From Bog-752 sp963799395 (lineage in GTDB: Bacteria > Actinomycetota > Thermoleophilia > UBA2241): 64,000 bases of DNA. Positions 45,089-55,216 of this stretch are shown here, in pieces (the stretch's first letter is position 1; every line of letters begins with the position of its first letter). A model generated the notes under the pieces. The model was not told the DNA's origin. It saw nothing but the letters and a program-made list of their open reading frames with translations, and ran no database searches. The DNA is taken from the NCBI GenBank assembly GCA_963799395.1, contig CAWCWZ010000051.1:1-64000 (forward strand), given 5' to 3'. The translations under genes were made by a program, and so were the position numbers.

Positions 45089-45930
45089 ACCCAGACGACC
45101 GTCTCGGCGCCGCGGCGGGCCCTGTTCAGGCCGGCCGCGAGCAGCTCGAGGAGGTCGGTCGCGACCATGTCGACCACGTCGAGGTGAGTCGCGGCGAAGC
45201 GAAAGGCGACCTTGTCTTCCGACGAGCACTGGCCGGCCAGCCCGTGGCGCAGCCGCTCGAGCACGGCCTGCACGCCGTGCCGGCTTACATGGGGCAGGAC
45301 GGCCACGAACTCGACGTCGCCGAGGCGTCCGACCGTGTCGTAGCGGCGCACGTCGGCGGCGATCAACCGGGCGGAGCAGCGCAGAAGATCGTCGAGATCG
45401 GCCGGCGCGCCGCGGCGAGCGCCGTCGCGGGCCACGATGGCGGCGGCAAAGGCACCGAGCCCCACCTCGGTGCGCCGGCAGCGCTCGAGCTCGACCGCAA
45501 GGCGGCGGCCGACTTCGGCGGCGTTGATGAGGCCGGTCACCGGGTCGGTCGGCGCCAGGGCGGCGACTGTCTGGCTGAGCTGGCCGACCGTGTCTTCGAG
45601 GCCCTCGGCAAAGCCGACGCCGGCGCGCAGCAGGGCCTCGCCTTCGAGGCGCCCGAGGCGCTCGGCGACGAGCGCCTCGTCGGGCGAGGCTCCCGACAGC
45701 GCGCCGCGAAACGCTCCGAGTCCGAGCTGGAGCCCGATGAAGACGTCGGCCATGCGCAGGCAGCGTTCGGCAGCGAACAGCCGGGCACGGCCTTCGACGG
45801 CCGTGAGGAAGCTTGCGGGGTCGTCGCTGACGAGAGCGTCGACCAGGTCGTCGACGAGCGGCACGAACACGGAGTCGTACGGACTATCGAGCGTCACCGC
45901 CTGGGCGGCTGCTATCACTGTCGATTGCAT
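45085..45930 (-). CDS. Degenerate GGDEF-domain protein
   Basis: 281 residues. The N-terminal half is helical (FLTAVEGRARLFAAERCLRM and nearby helices). The C-terminal half follows the diguanylate cyclase fold (APTDPVTGLINAAEVGRRLA, DVRRYDTVGRLGDVEFVAVL), but the GGDEF signature reads LGDVEF, so cyclic-di-GMP synthesis is unlikely. It might bind GTP or act as a protein-interaction module. The ATG at 45930 is chosen. The divergent neighbour at 46016 is only 85 bases away. Confidence 0.75.
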   Translation of the reverse strand: MQSTVIAAAQAVTLDSPYDSVFVPLVDDLVDALVSDDPASFLTAVEGRARLFAAERCLRMADVFIGLQLGLGAFRGALSGASPDEALVAERLGRLEGEALLRAGVGFAEGLEDTVGQLSQTVAALAPTDPVTGLINAAEVGRRLAVELERCRRTEVGLGAFAAAIVARDGARRGAPADLDDLLRCSARLIAADVRRYDTVGRLGDVEFVAVLPHVSRHGVQAVLERLRHGLAGQCSSEDKVAFRFAATHLDVVDMVATDLLELLAAGLNRARRGAETVVWV

Positions 45931-46015
45931 GAACGCCCACTCTCCACCGAATGCCGGTACGGGGTAGCATATAACCGATGACCGCCTTGCGATACGAGCA
46001 AAAGGACCGACCACA

Positions 46016-46816
46016 GTGCGCCTGACACTGCTCGGCACCCAGGGCTGGATCCCCACGCCAGAGCGCGAGACGACCTGCGTGGCGATCGCCGACGGCCCTC
46101 TGCTGCTGATCTTCGACGCGGGCACCGGCCTCGGCAGGCTGCTGCGTCCGCCGGCGTCGGAGCTCCTGGCCAACGCCCACGAGATCCATCTGTTCCTCAC
46201 CCACTACCATCTCGACCACGTGTGCGGCCTCGCCTACCTGCCGGCCATCTTCGCGGGCCGCACGCTGATGGTCCACGTGCCCGACGCCGCGCTAAGCGGC
46301 GTCGACCCGCAGCGCGGCGTGCCCGAGCTCATCCGCAAGCCCTACAACCCGCGCGCCTGGCACGAGCAGCCGGGTCTCGTGCTCGAGACGCTGCACCAGG
46401 GCGTCAACGAGGTCGCCGGCCACGAGCTGCGGCTGCGGGCCCAGTGTCACCCCGACACGACCGTGGCCTACCGACTCGACGACCACTTCGTCATGGCGAC
46501 CGACACGGTGGCCGACCCCGAGACCGCGGTCTTCGCCCGCGGCGCCGAGGTGCTGCTGCACGAATCCTGGATCGACGGCGTCGAAGAAGCCGACCCCGAC
46601 GCCGAAGACCTGGTGCGCACGACCTACCTCGCCCACAGCTCGGCCCGCCAGGCCGCCGCCCTGGCGGCGCAGGCCGGGGTCGGCGAGCTCATCCTCATCC
46701 ATCTGAACCCGCTGCGCGACAACGGCTACTACGCCCGGATGCAGGCCTCGGCGCGCGAGATCTTCGCGGCGACCTCCATCTACCCCGACCTCCACGAGCG
46801 TGCTCTCGGGAGCTGA
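46016..46816 (+). CDS. Metallo-beta-lactamase-fold hydrolase (RNase Z-like)
   Basis: 266 residues, GTG start. The metal motif HLFLTHYHLDHVCGLAYLP and the later His/Asp ligands HPDTTVAYRL, FVMATDTVADP, LLHESWIDGV and ILIHLNPLRD fit the RNase Z/ElaC-like branch. It is probably a phosphodiesterase; the exact substrate (tRNA, cyclic nucleotide or other) is not shown. A region of 27 bases separates it from the next gene on the same strand. Confidence 0.85.
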   Translation: MRLTLLGTQGWIPTPERETTCVAIADGPLLLIFDAGTGLGRLLRPPASELLANAHEIHLFLTHYHLDHVCGLAYLPAIFAGRTLMVHVPDAALSGVDPQRGVPELIRKPYNPRAWHEQPGLVLETLHQGVNEVAGHELRLRAQCHPDTTVAYRLDDHFVMATDTVADPETAVFARGAEVLLHESWIDGVEEADPDAEDLVRTTYLAHSSARQAAALAAQAGVGELILIHLNPLRDNGYYARMQASAREIFAATSIYPDLHERALGS

Positions 46817-46843
46817 GGCCGGCCCGATGGCCCCGGCCGGCTC

Positions 46844-47461
46844 ATGATCGCCTTGTCTTCCGTCGGACCCGACGGCTCCCAGCCGAGCCCCGCGCCCCTG
46901 TTCAGGAACCGCAACAAGCGCTTCTGGATCATCCTCATCCTGGTCGTCGTGATCCTCGTGTTCTACCTGCCCTCGCTCGTGGCCTTCCGCTACACGGCCG
47001 CGGCCCAGAACACCGGCTTTCTCACGCACCCGTGGCGCAGCTGGTCGTTCATTATCACGGCGCTCACCGTGCCCGGCGACTCGCGGCTGAAGACGTCGGG
47101 CATCGCCCTGCGCCACGCCGACGGCTACTTTCGCGGCTCGGCGATCGACCCCCACGAGGTGCGTCTGCTGTTCCTGCCCGAGGGCAAGCCCTACACGTTC
47201 ACGCACCCGCTCGGCCACCGCACCGTGACGACGACGATCACGCCGCCCTACCGCTTCGTCTGGCAGGTCAGCGGCCACATCGACGGCGTGAGCGGCCCCG
47301 ACACGGTCGTCGCGCTGCTCGACTACCGCACCGGCAGGGTGCTCTACGACGTGCGCACCGACCTGCCGCAGGGCACTCCGGCGACTGAGCCCACGGACTC
47401 GCCGTCGGCCGCGCCCTCGCCCGCGGCCACGACCACCCCGACGCCCGGCGCGACCCCCTGA
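46844..47461 (+). CDS. Membrane-anchored exported protein, unknown
   Basis: 205 residues, family not recognised. One N-terminal membrane anchor (residues about 27-49, FWIILILVVVILVFYLPSLV), then a beta-rich extracytoplasmic domain (HPWRSWSFIITALTVPGDSR, YTFTHPLGHRTVTTTITPPY) and a Pro/Thr/Ala-rich C terminus. No clear ribosome-binding site at ATG 46844. It is followed by MscS after 8 bases, so the two may be expressed together. Confidence 0.65.
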   Translation: MIALSSVGPDGSQPSPAPLFRNRNKRFWIILILVVVILVFYLPSLVAFRYTAAAQNTGFLTHPWRSWSFIITALTVPGDSRLKTSGIALRHADGYFRGSAIDPHEVRLLFLPEGKPYTFTHPLGHRTVTTTITPPYRFVWQVSGHIDGVSGPDTVVALLDYRTGRVLYDVRTDLPQGTPATEPTDSPSAAPSPAATTTPTPGATP

Positions 47462-47469
47462 GCGCGACC

Positions 47470-48294
47470 GTGCCCCTTCTCGCCGTCAGCGCCACCACGA
47501 GCGGCGTCATCACCGCCGCCGTCATCCTGCTACTCACGGTCGCCGTGGCCGAGGTCGTCGACCGCCTCATGCGGCGCCACGGCGGCGGCCTCTCGCGCGC
47601 CATCTCGCGCAAGCTCCCGGCCGCCGACGAGACCCGCCTGCGCATGGCGCGGCGGCTCGTCGTGGCGGCCATCGTCATCGTCGGAGTGGCGGCGGCCCTC
47701 GTGAAGCTGCCCGGGGTCAGCACGTTCGCCCGCGGCCTCCTGGCCTCGGCCGGTATCACGGCCGTGATCGTCGGCTTCGCCGCGCGCTCCGTCCTGGCCA
47801 ACCTCGTCTCGGGCGTCCTCGTCGCCCTGGCCCAGCCGGTGCGTATCGGCGACTACGTGGCCATCGACGAGTGGCAGGGGACGGTCGAGGAGGTGCGTCT
47901 GACCTACTCGTACATCCGCGGCGACGACAACAGCCGCATCGTCATCCCCAACGAGCAGCTCGGCAGCAAGGTCATCCGCAACTTCACGATCGTCGACGAG
48001 GCGAGCGCGGCGGCGGTCGACTTCGTCGTGCCCGCCGCCGCCGCGCTCGCCGACGTGCGCCGTGAGGCGCTCGCGACGGCCGCGGCGTTCAGCCGCGGCC
48101 GTTCCCCCGAGCGCCATCCGACTCTCGCCGTGACCGAGCTCGCCGCTGACACGGTCCGCCTGCGTCTCACCGTCTGGCAGGAATCCAAGCCCGACGCCGA
48201 CCGCGCCGCCGCCGGCCTGCGGTTCGCACTGGAGGAGCGGCTCAAGGCGGCCGGTCTGGGGCCCGGCGCCGACGCCCCGCCGGCGACTCCGTGA
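47470..48294 (+). CDS. mscS: Small-conductance mechanosensitive channel
   Basis: 274 residues, GTG start. It has three transmembrane segments, the pore helix ASAGITAVIVGFAARSVLAN and the MscS beta domain RIGDYVAIDEWQGTVEEVRL, followed by RIVIPNEQLGSKVIRNFTIV and an alpha/beta C-terminal domain. It opens on membrane tension to release solutes in osmotic down-shock. Confidence 0.92.
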   Translation: MPLLAVSATTSGVITAAVILLLTVAVAEVVDRLMRRHGGGLSRAISRKLPAADETRLRMARRLVVAAIVIVGVAAALVKLPGVSTFARGLLASAGITAVIVGFAARSVLANLVSGVLVALAQPVRIGDYVAIDEWQGTVEEVRLTYSYIRGDDNSRIVIPNEQLGSKVIRNFTIVDEASAAAVDFVVPAAAALADVRREALATAAAFSRGRSPERHPTLAVTELAADTVRLRLTVWQESKPDADRAAAGLRFALEERLKAAGLGPGADAPPATP

Positions 48295-48457
48295 GATACT
48301 AGGCAGCGCCCACACGGTCGACGCCTGACCTACGAGGAAGCGCACGGACCCCATCCCGAACATCGTCGCCGACGAGGCTCTCGAGCCGGAGCCCGGGACC
48401 ACGGACCTCGCAGCCGAGCCCGCCGCCGTCGCGGCGCCGAGCTACCTGCGGCGCACC

Positions 48458-49642
48458 ATGGTCATGGCGGTCGTCTCGCGGCTGCTCATCGGCCTGACGG
48501 CGGCCCTCGCGACCTGGGTGATCGGCGTCAAGCCGGCGCAGTGGGCCTGGCGCCTGCCGCGCCTGGCCGAGCCCTTCCACGGCACGCTCGCCCACCTCTT
48601 CAACCCGTGGGCCGTCTGGGACGGCGTCTGGTTCATCAAGATTGCCGCCGACGGTTACGCGGGCAACGACGGCACGGTGGCCTTCTTCCCGCTCTACCCG
48701 TTGATGGTGCGCTGGGTGAGCATCGTCTTCGACAACAACCTGGTGATCGCCGGCATCGTCGTGTCGCTCGCCTGCTACTTCGCCGCGATGTACTTCCTCT
48801 ACCGCCTGGTGGCGGCCCGGTACGGCGGCAAGGTCGCCTACCGCACGTGCCTGTACCTGTCGATCTTCCCGACCGCCTTCTTCTGGCAGGCCGTCTACAG
48901 CGAATCGATGTTCCTCATGCTCTCGGCCGCCTGCATCCTCTGGTCGACCGAGGGCCGCTGGAAGCTCGCCGGCCTCGCCGGCCTGGCGGCCGCCCTCACG
49001 CGCAGCGCCGGATTCCTGCTGATCGTGCCGATGGCGCTCTGCTACTACGAGCAGCGCGACTGGGAGCTGCGTCGCACCGACGCCTCGGTCGCGTCGCTCC
49101 TGATGATCCCCGAGGGCCTCATGGTCTGGATGGCCTACCTCAGCCTCAGCTTCGGCAAGCCGCTGCTGTTCGCCCAGGTCCAGGACCAGTGGCGCCGCTA
49201 CCTCGCGGTGCCGACGTACGCGCTCTGGGAGGGAGTCGCGGCGGGCTTCCAGGGCGCCCGCCAGCTCATCTCGGGCCAGACGAGCCGTCTCTACTGGCCG
49301 GCGACCCACCCCGGGGAGGTGGTGCCGCTGGCGGTGGCCAACCTCGTCAACCTGACGGCGCTCGTCATCGCCGGCCTCGCCCTCTGCTACGGCCTGCGGC
49401 GCCTGCCGCTGGCGCTGTCCGCCTACGCCCTCGTCACGATCGGCTACCCGCTGCTGTTCCCGGCCGCCTCGACGCCGCTCCTGTCGATGCCGCGCTTCGT
49501 GCTCGTCGCCTTCCCGATCTTCATGAGCATGGCGCTGTTCACCGACCGCCGTCCGCGGGCGCACCTCATCATCTGCACCCTGTCGATCGTGCTCTGCGTC
49601 GTTCTCACGGCCAAGTTCGCGATCTTTAGCTGGGTCGCCTGA
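48458..49642 (+). CDS. PIG-V-like membrane mannosyltransferase
   Basis: About 394 residues and 8-10 transmembrane helices. The motif LFNPWAVWDGVWFIKIAADG with FFPLYPLMVRW fits the PIG-V family of polyprenyl-phosphate-sugar transferases (WD and DG near a luminal loop). Helices continue through MLSAACILWSTEGRWKLAGL. ATG 48458 is used; the open frame continues upstream (EALEPEPGTTDLAAEP) without ATG or GTG, so the N terminus may be longer. It is convergent with the glycosyltransferase block that follows. Confidence 0.75.
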   Translation: MVMAVVSRLLIGLTAALATWVIGVKPAQWAWRLPRLAEPFHGTLAHLFNPWAVWDGVWFIKIAADGYAGNDGTVAFFPLYPLMVRWVSIVFDNNLVIAGIVVSLACYFAAMYFLYRLVAARYGGKVAYRTCLYLSIFPTAFFWQAVYSESMFLMLSAACILWSTEGRWKLAGLAGLAAALTRSAGFLLIVPMALCYYEQRDWELRRTDASVASLLMIPEGLMVWMAYLSLSFGKPLLFAQVQDQWRRYLAVPTYALWEGVAAGFQGARQLISGQTSRLYWPATHPGEVVPLAVANLVNLTALVIAGLALCYGLRRLPLALSAYALVTIGYPLLFPAASTPLLSMPRFVLVAFPIFMSMALFTDRRPRAHLIICTLSIVLCVVLTAKFAIFSWVA

Positions 49643-49673
49643 ACCACCCGCCTCGGGGAGCTTGGGGCGCTGC

Positions 49674-51350
49674 CTAGAAGATCTGCGACAGCGCCGCCCG
49701 CAGAGTGGGTTGCACGCGCAGCACGTAGCGTCCGGGCCGCCCGGCCCGTAGCAGCGTCCAGTCACCGGGCGCGCGCGCCAGGCTGCCCGCCGCGGCCGCC
49801 GGCCCGGGTGCCGCGACGAGGCGCCAGTACGGTGTCCAGGTGAACTTGACGATGTAGGCGCCGGGCCGGGCGACGGCGATGGCGATCGTGTCGTGGCCGA
49901 CCGCGGTCACGGCGGCGCCCTGGGCGGCGGGCGGGAGCGTCGAACCGACGCTCCCGCCCGCCGTCACCACGAGCGGCGACGGCGCACGCAGTCGGTAGAC
50001 CGTCCATGAGCTTGATTGAAAGACGCGTACGAAGGCCGGCGAGCGCCTGATCAGGGCCGGCTCGCCGACGCTGCTGATATCGTGCGCCGCGCGCGGCACG
50101 AACACGTCGCTCACGCCGAGGTCGCGCAGCCAGGCGATGTACTGCGCCCGGGTGGGTGACTGATAGAGGATGGCGTTGTGCTGCCAGTCGCTCTGGCGAA
50201 ACCAGCCGCGGGTGATGGGCAGCCCCGCCCGCGGAAAGTAGTAGGACTCCCAGTGCAACCGCAGGGCGACGACGTGGTAGCGAAAGTCGGCACGGTAGTC
50301 GCGGCGCGCGAACGACAGGACCGGCGCGAAGAACGCCGCCTTGGTCTGGGCGGCGTCGCCGGGACGCAGCAGGTCGGAGACGGGCGTCGCGAGCTGGACG
50401 GCGGCGACGGCCGCCAGCAGGGCCGCCGTCGCCGCCCGCGGCAGCCGCACCCGACGCACCATGAGCAGCGCCGGCAGGCCGAACAGCGCGAGGAACCGGC
50501 CGGCGTTGTTGCCGAGCTCCGTCGGCACGACGATGGCCGCCAGGCACAAGGCCCCCGCCAGCGCGAAGAGGATCTGTTTGGCGCGCCGCTCGGGATCGTC
50601 CGAGAGCCGGGCGAGCACGACGCCGACGGCGGCGACCGCCGTCCACTTGAGGAGCTCGGTGGGCTGCGCCAGGTACGAGGCGCGGCCGCGAAAGGCGAGC
50701 TGCAGGCCCAGCCAGGCGACGACGAACGGAGACAGTGCCGCGGCGAACAGCAGGACGCGACGCCGCACCGGCCGCCAGGCGAGCGCCTCGGCCGCCACGA
50801 ACACGGCGCCGACCACCACGGCAATGGGGTTGGTGAAGGCGGCCACGCCGACGGGCAGCGCCGCCCACACCGGGTGGTCGTGGGCGAGCAGAGCGAGGCC
50901 GGCCATGGTCAACGCCATGGCGAGCAGGAACGGGTCCTGGCCGTTCATCAGGTAGAAGACGACGACCACGGCCAGCGCCACCGCGGGCAGCAGGCTCGTC
51001 ACCCGCCAGGCGCGACGCACGTAGAGATGAAACAGGAGCGGCAGCAGACCGGCGGACAGCACGACGATGGGCACCGCGCCGACCAGACGCGCGAGCTCGT
51101 AGTAGACGACGCCGTAGCCGACGATGCCGTACGACCCGGCATACCAGAGATCGTCCCAGACGAGCGACTGCCCCTGGGCCACGAGGCTGGTCTTGTAGGC
51201 GTGGGCGGCGGCGTCGCTCCCGGTCAGCCCGACGAGGTGCATGACGACGAGCGCCGCGACGACCGCCACGACGGGCGCCACGGCGAGCGCCAGGAGCCGC
51301 CGGTCGACCCTGAGCCGAGCCCGCGCCACTGGTCCGCTCGCCTCGACCAT
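49674..51350 (-). CDS. Large multi-span membrane protein, GT-C type glycosyltransferase-like
   Basis: 558 residues. About ten transmembrane helices (LALAVAPVVAVVAALVVMHL, PLLFHLYVRRAWRVTSLLPA) and a C-terminal soluble domain (WLRDLGVSDVFVPRAAHDIS, DTIAIAVARPGAYIVKFTW). The fold resembles GT-C enzymes that use lipid-linked sugars, but motif evidence is weak. ATG at 51350, 14 bases after the DUF2079 gene's stop. A 17-base perfect hairpin lies in its 3' part. Confidence 0.65.
   Translation of the reverse strand: MVEASGPVARARLRVDRRLLALAVAPVVAVVAALVVMHLVGLTGSDAAAHAYKTSLVAQGQSLVWDDLWYAGSYGIVGYGVVYYELARLVGAVPIVVLSAGLLPLLFHLYVRRAWRVTSLLPAVALAVVVVFYLMNGQDPFLLAMALTMAGLALLAHDHPVWAALPVGVAAFTNPIAVVVGAVFVAAEALAWRPVRRRVLLFAAALSPFVVAWLGLQLAFRGRASYLAQPTELLKWTAVAAVGVVLARLSDDPERRAKQILFALAGALCLAAIVVPTELGNNAGRFLALFGLPALLMVRRVRLPRAATAALLAAVAAVQLATPVSDLLRPGDAAQTKAAFFAPVLSFARRDYRADFRYHVVALRLHWESYYFPRAGLPITRGWFRQSDWQHNAILYQSPTRAQYIAWLRDLGVSDVFVPRAAHDISSVGEPALIRRSPAFVRVFQSSSWTVYRLRAPSPLVVTAGGSVGSTLPPAAQGAAVTAVGHDTIAIAVARPGAYIVKFTWTPYWRLVAAPGPAAAAGSLARAPGDWTLLRAGRPGRYVLRVQPTLRAALSQIF
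49926..49962. repeat. Perfect 17-base inverted repeat in coding sequence
   Basis: Arms 49926-49942 and 49946-49962, loop AAC, in the C-terminal part of the GT-C-like gene. Confidence 0.85.
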
Positions 51351-51364
51351 GCGTCGTCGCGCGG

Positions 51365-53012
51365 CTACGGCGCGGCCGGGGTCGCCGTGGGGCTCGCCGC
51401 CGGGCTCGGCGTGAGGAACGGCACCCCCGTCTTGCCCGCCGGCGCCGGGCTGCCGACCCGCTTGAACACGTACACCCCGTCGCGGGCGAAGACCGACTGG
51501 TAGTTCTGGTTGAGCACGAGCTGGCCGAGGGCTTCGGAGTGGCCCACCTGGTCGCGGTGGTCGTAGACGAACGGGTTCGTCTGGTCGACGATCACCCACT
51601 GCGCGTTGTCGATGTAGGGGAACGAGTAGACGACGCGCCGTGCCGAAAGGTGCGATCCGGCGTCGTTCTCGGTGCTCACGGTCGCGCCCGCGGGGATCAT
51701 CCTGATGGCCATGTCGAGCACCTTGGCGTGCCCCGTCACGGCATAGTCGCGCCCCGAGTAGTGGGCCCCCGGCAGCGAGAAGGGCAGCGGCCCCAGCACG
51801 AAGTTGGCGAGCACCGCCGCGCCCAGCACGGCGCGTCGCCAGGGTGGCCACCGACACGCGCGGCGAGCGCACCGCCGAGCGCCGCGTGCGGCGGCCGCCG
51901 CGCGAGAGCCAGTCGCGGGCGCGGGCGATCCCGAGCACCGCGCCGGCGAACAGGAACGGCACTTCGCCGGCCACGTAGTGGAACTCATACGAGCGCTGAT
52001 AGCCGTTGCTGGCGAGCGCGTTCAGCAGGTACTCGGGGGCGGCGATCAGGGTGGTCAAGGGGCTCAGCAGAGAGCTGAACCCCAGCGGCCACAGGAGCTG
52101 CAGCCAGTAGTGCAGGTCGGACCAGGCGAACAGGTGCCCCAGGGTGACCCCCGGCTTGAGGACGAGGTTCACGCCGATGCCGCTGACGCTCGAGCCCAGG
52201 TCGGCGTAGCGGCTCAGGAACGGGCTGCCGCCGGAGTGGTAGTGGGGCAGCACGACCTTGACGGCCACGAGGAAGTACGCGGTGGCGACCGCCGTGAGGA
52301 TGAGGGGCCGGAGGCTGCGCTGGCGCAGCGCGAAGTAGGCGCCCATGACGGCGATGACGGCCGGGATCTCCTCTTTGCAGAGGGCGGCCAGCACGAGAAA
52401 CGGCGCCGCGCGCCACCAGTGTCCCTCGTCGATGAACACGAAGGCGAAGAGCAGGAAGGGGATGGCCAGGGTCACCGGGTGGAACTCGTTCAGCACCGCG
52501 TACTGGAGCGGCGGGTAGAGCAACAGGGCCAGCGAGAGGAAGAAGGCCGCGCGGGCGTCGCCCAGGATACGCAGACCCAGCCGGTAGGCGGGCCAGGCGG
52601 CCAGGGCCACGATCGCCGCCTGGGCGACGAGCAGCATCATGGGGCTCGGCCAGAGGCGCCAGGGGATGGCGAACACGGCCAGGATGGGGTCGACGTGCGA
52701 GCCCAGACGCGACGTCTGCTTGCCGTCGGCCGTGGTGATCTCCAGGAAGTGCCCGTGGGCCGTGTTGTAGACCGCCTGCACCATGTTGCCCATGTCGAAG
52801 CGGCCGCCGTAGTAGTTCCGGTAGCGCTGGATCGAGAGGATGCTGAGGATCGCCGCCGCCACGACCATGGCGACGATCAGGTAGATGAAGTAGCGGCGCG
52901 CGAGGTCGGTCGGCGTCGCGACCGGCGCCGGCGCGGCGGCCGGCCCGGCCGCCGCGGGCCGCGCGGCGGTCTTCTGGGGACGCTTGCCGGTCGTGGTGCG
53001 TCGCGCGCTCAT
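51365..53012 (-). CDS. DUF2079 membrane protein, GT-C type (frameshifted)
   Basis: About 549 residues with a low-complexity N terminus and many membrane helices: FIYLIVAMVVAAAILSILSI, GRFDMGNMVQAVYNTAHGHF (the conserved DUF2079 segment FDxGN with an acidic residue), LNEFHPVTLAIPFLLFAFVF. After a frame change near 51850, the extracytoplasmic part follows (AIRMIPAGATVSTENDAGSH, WVIVDQTNPFVYDHRDQVGH). ATG at 53012. DUF2079 proteins are thought to be polyprenol-sugar-dependent transferases. It sits between the flippase-like gene and the GT-C-like gene. Confidence 0.85.
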
Positions 53013-53031
53013 GGCGCGGTCTGTTCCCGAG

Positions 53032-54054
53032 TCATCCGTCGTCTCCGTCCCGGCGCGGCGCGCGCAGAGGCCGCGCGTGCTCGCTCGTCCCCGTCTCGAT
53101 GGCGGCCGCACGCCCACGCGCGCGGCGCTGCAGACGATCGACGAGGGCGGCGACGGCCACGAAGCTCAGTTCCAGTGCAGTCTGCCACAGTCTGGCGAGC
53201 AATGCCCAGGCCAGCGCCACGCCGCCGCCGGCGAACACGCCGGCCGTGGCGGCCGCCAGGACGGCCTCGCGCACGCCGATGCCGCTGGGCACGAAGAACA
53301 CGACCATGCCGGCCACGAACGCCATCGCAAAGCCCGCGGTGATCTCGGGGAAGGCGGCGGCGGTCACGTTCGTGACCGCCGCCGCGAACGTCCACATGGC
53401 GAGGCCGATCACGACCCAGAGGCCGGTGAAGGCGGCGAGCAGGCCGAGCACCATGCGAAACGACAGGACCTGGGTGAGCGGCGGCCGGCGCAGCGCCCGC
53501 AGCAGCACCGCCGAGAGCGGCGCGAACACCCGCGGGTGCAGCGCGACCACGATCAGCGGGATGGCGAGCAGGGACCAGGCCGTCACCTCGCGTTCATAGT
53601 GCCAGAAGGGAAACAGCGCCGCCGTGATCACGAGCGCCCCGGCGACGCTCAGGACCTGCTCGTAGACCATGCCGGCGCTCACCCGATCGACGTCGAGACC
53701 CTGGCGGTGGCTCATCCAGCCGCGGCTCACGAACATGAACACGTTGCCGGGCAGGTAGCGGGCGATGATCGACTTGGCCCAGGTGGCGACCGTGCTGGTC
53801 GGCGCCGGCCGCAGCCCCGAGCCGCGCAGGATCGTCCACCACACCAGGGCGTTCAGCAGGTAGAACGTCAGAACGAGGACTGCCGAGACGACGAGCAGAC
53901 CGGGCCGCAGCCGCCAGGGGTAGGCGTGGACGGACGGCCAGGCGTGACGCAGATAGCGTCCGAGAAAGACGACCACGGCCGCGATGAAGACGGCCTGCAC
54001 CACGCGGAAGGTCGTCGACGAGCCCCGGCGGCCGGCCCGCTGGTCGTCGCTCAC
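53032..54054 (-). CDS. Lysylphosphatidylglycerol synthase-TM/flippase-like membrane protein
   Basis: 340 residues, eight or so transmembrane helices, of the UPF0104/AglD group: LVVSAVLVLTFYLLNALVWW, KSIIARYLPGNVFMFVSRGW, FVAGMVVFFVPSGIGVREAV (the PxGxGxRE motif), ALLARLWQTALELSFVAVAA. It may move or modify a lipid-linked glycan. The GTG at 54054 overlaps the upstream glycosyltransferase stop (GTGA). Confidence 0.85.
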   Translation of the reverse strand: MSDDQRAGRRGSSTTFRVVQAVFIAAVVVFLGRYLRHAWPSVHAYPWRLRPGLLVVSAVLVLTFYLLNALVWWTILRGSGLRPAPTSTVATWAKSIIARYLPGNVFMFVSRGWMSHRQGLDVDRVSAGMVYEQVLSVAGALVITAALFPFWHYEREVTAWSLLAIPLIVVALHPRVFAPLSAVLLRALRRPPLTQVLSFRMVLGLLAAFTGLWVVIGLAMWTFAAAVTNVTAAAFPEITAGFAMAFVAGMVVFFVPSGIGVREAVLAAATAGVFAGGGVALAWALLARLWQTALELSFVAVAALVDRLQRRARGRAAAIETGTSEHARPLRAPRRDGDDG

Positions 54055-55176
54055 AGGCACGCCTCGAGCGCCGCCAGCAAGGTCGCCGCCACCGCCTCGG
54101 GAGTGCAGCGCCGCCGGTACAGCTCGAGCGCCGCGACGCCCAGGCGAGCGCGCTCGCCGCGGTCGCCCAGGCGGCGCAGGGCCGCGGCCAGCGCCGGCCC
54201 GTCGCCGGGCGGCACGAGCAGCGCGTCGTCGCCGTCGTGGAGCAGCTCGCGGGCGGCCGGCGAGTCTTCGGTCACCAGCGGCCGCCCGGCGGCGAGCGCG
54301 TCGTAGACCTTGTTGGGCACCACCCGCGCCGCCTTGTCGGAGGTGCCGAACACGCCGAGGCAGATGTCGCTCGGCGACGATCCGCGAACGCAGCCGCCAC
54401 GCGGGCAGGGCCTCCGAGAGATCGACGGTGTCGAGACGCAGACGGCGGACCTCGTCGGCCAGGTGCGAGGCGAGCTGCCCGTCGCCGATCAGCTCGAACC
54501 GGAACGGCTCGTCGCGCAGCTCGACGGCCGCCTCGAGCACCGTGGCGAGGCCGTGGAGAGGGCTCCAGCGCCCGTACTGCACGACTCGCAACGGCTCTCC
54601 CGCGGCCGGCTCGCGAGCGGCGCCGCTCGCGCCGGGCAGCGGCAGGGCGCCCACCGGCACGACGGCGAGCTTCGCGGGCGGCACACCGAGGACGACCGCG
54701 TAGTAGTCGGCGTGCGCCTGGGTGTCGGCCAGCACCACGTCGGGCAGCCCGAACGACACCCTGTCGATGAGGTTGGCGGCGTAGCCCGCGGGGCTGTCGC
54801 CGGCCAGCAGCTCGCGGTCGCCGGCGAAGGTGTCGAACAGCGACACGAGCGGATCGAAGACCAGCGCCGCCTGCCGGTAGCGGGCCACGGTCCAGGCGAA
54901 GGGCACCAGAAGGTGGCCGGGGTAGCCGACGACGACCACGTCGAACGAGACGCCGCGACGGTGCCTGACGAGCAGCGAAAGGTGGGCGCGGACGAGCTCG
55001 CCGGCCAGCCTGGCCGCGCCCGCGGCGGTGGTCATCTGGGCCGCCGTGAGCGACGAGTCGAGCGGCGCCGCGTACTCGAGCACCTCGGCGCCGGCGGCGC
55101 GCAGCCCGTCGATCAGGACCCGATTGCGCGCGTACGCGGGGTCGTACGTACCGAGATAGGCGATCCGCAGGCTCAT
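54051..55176 (-). CDS. Family 4-type glycosyltransferase (frameshifted)
   Basis: About 375 residues, GT-B fold. N-terminal half RIAYLGTYDPAYARNRVLID and FDVVVVGYPGHLLVPFAWTV; sugar-nucleotide half PLRVVQYGRWSPLHGLATVL, FRFELIGDGQLASHLADEVR. After a frame change near 54370: FGTSDKAARVVPNKVYDALA and TEDSPAARELLHDGDDALLV, the region that includes the donor-binding Glu. ATG at 55176. It lies in a cell-surface glycan operon; the sugar is unknown. Confidence 0.88.
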
Positions 55177-55216
55177 CGACCCGGGCGACCGCGAACCCGA
55201 CGGCGGTCGGCGGCCG

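Noticed and set aside
49674..53117. Single 1,147-codon membrane protein
   Set aside because: It merges two genes in one frame; the first has a frame change near 51850 and its own stop at 51365, and the second has its own ATG at 51350.
53032..55176. Fusion of glycosyltransferase and flippase-like protein
   Set aside because: Continuous reading arises from a frame change near 54370; the normal arrangement is two genes overlapping by GTGA at 54051-54054.
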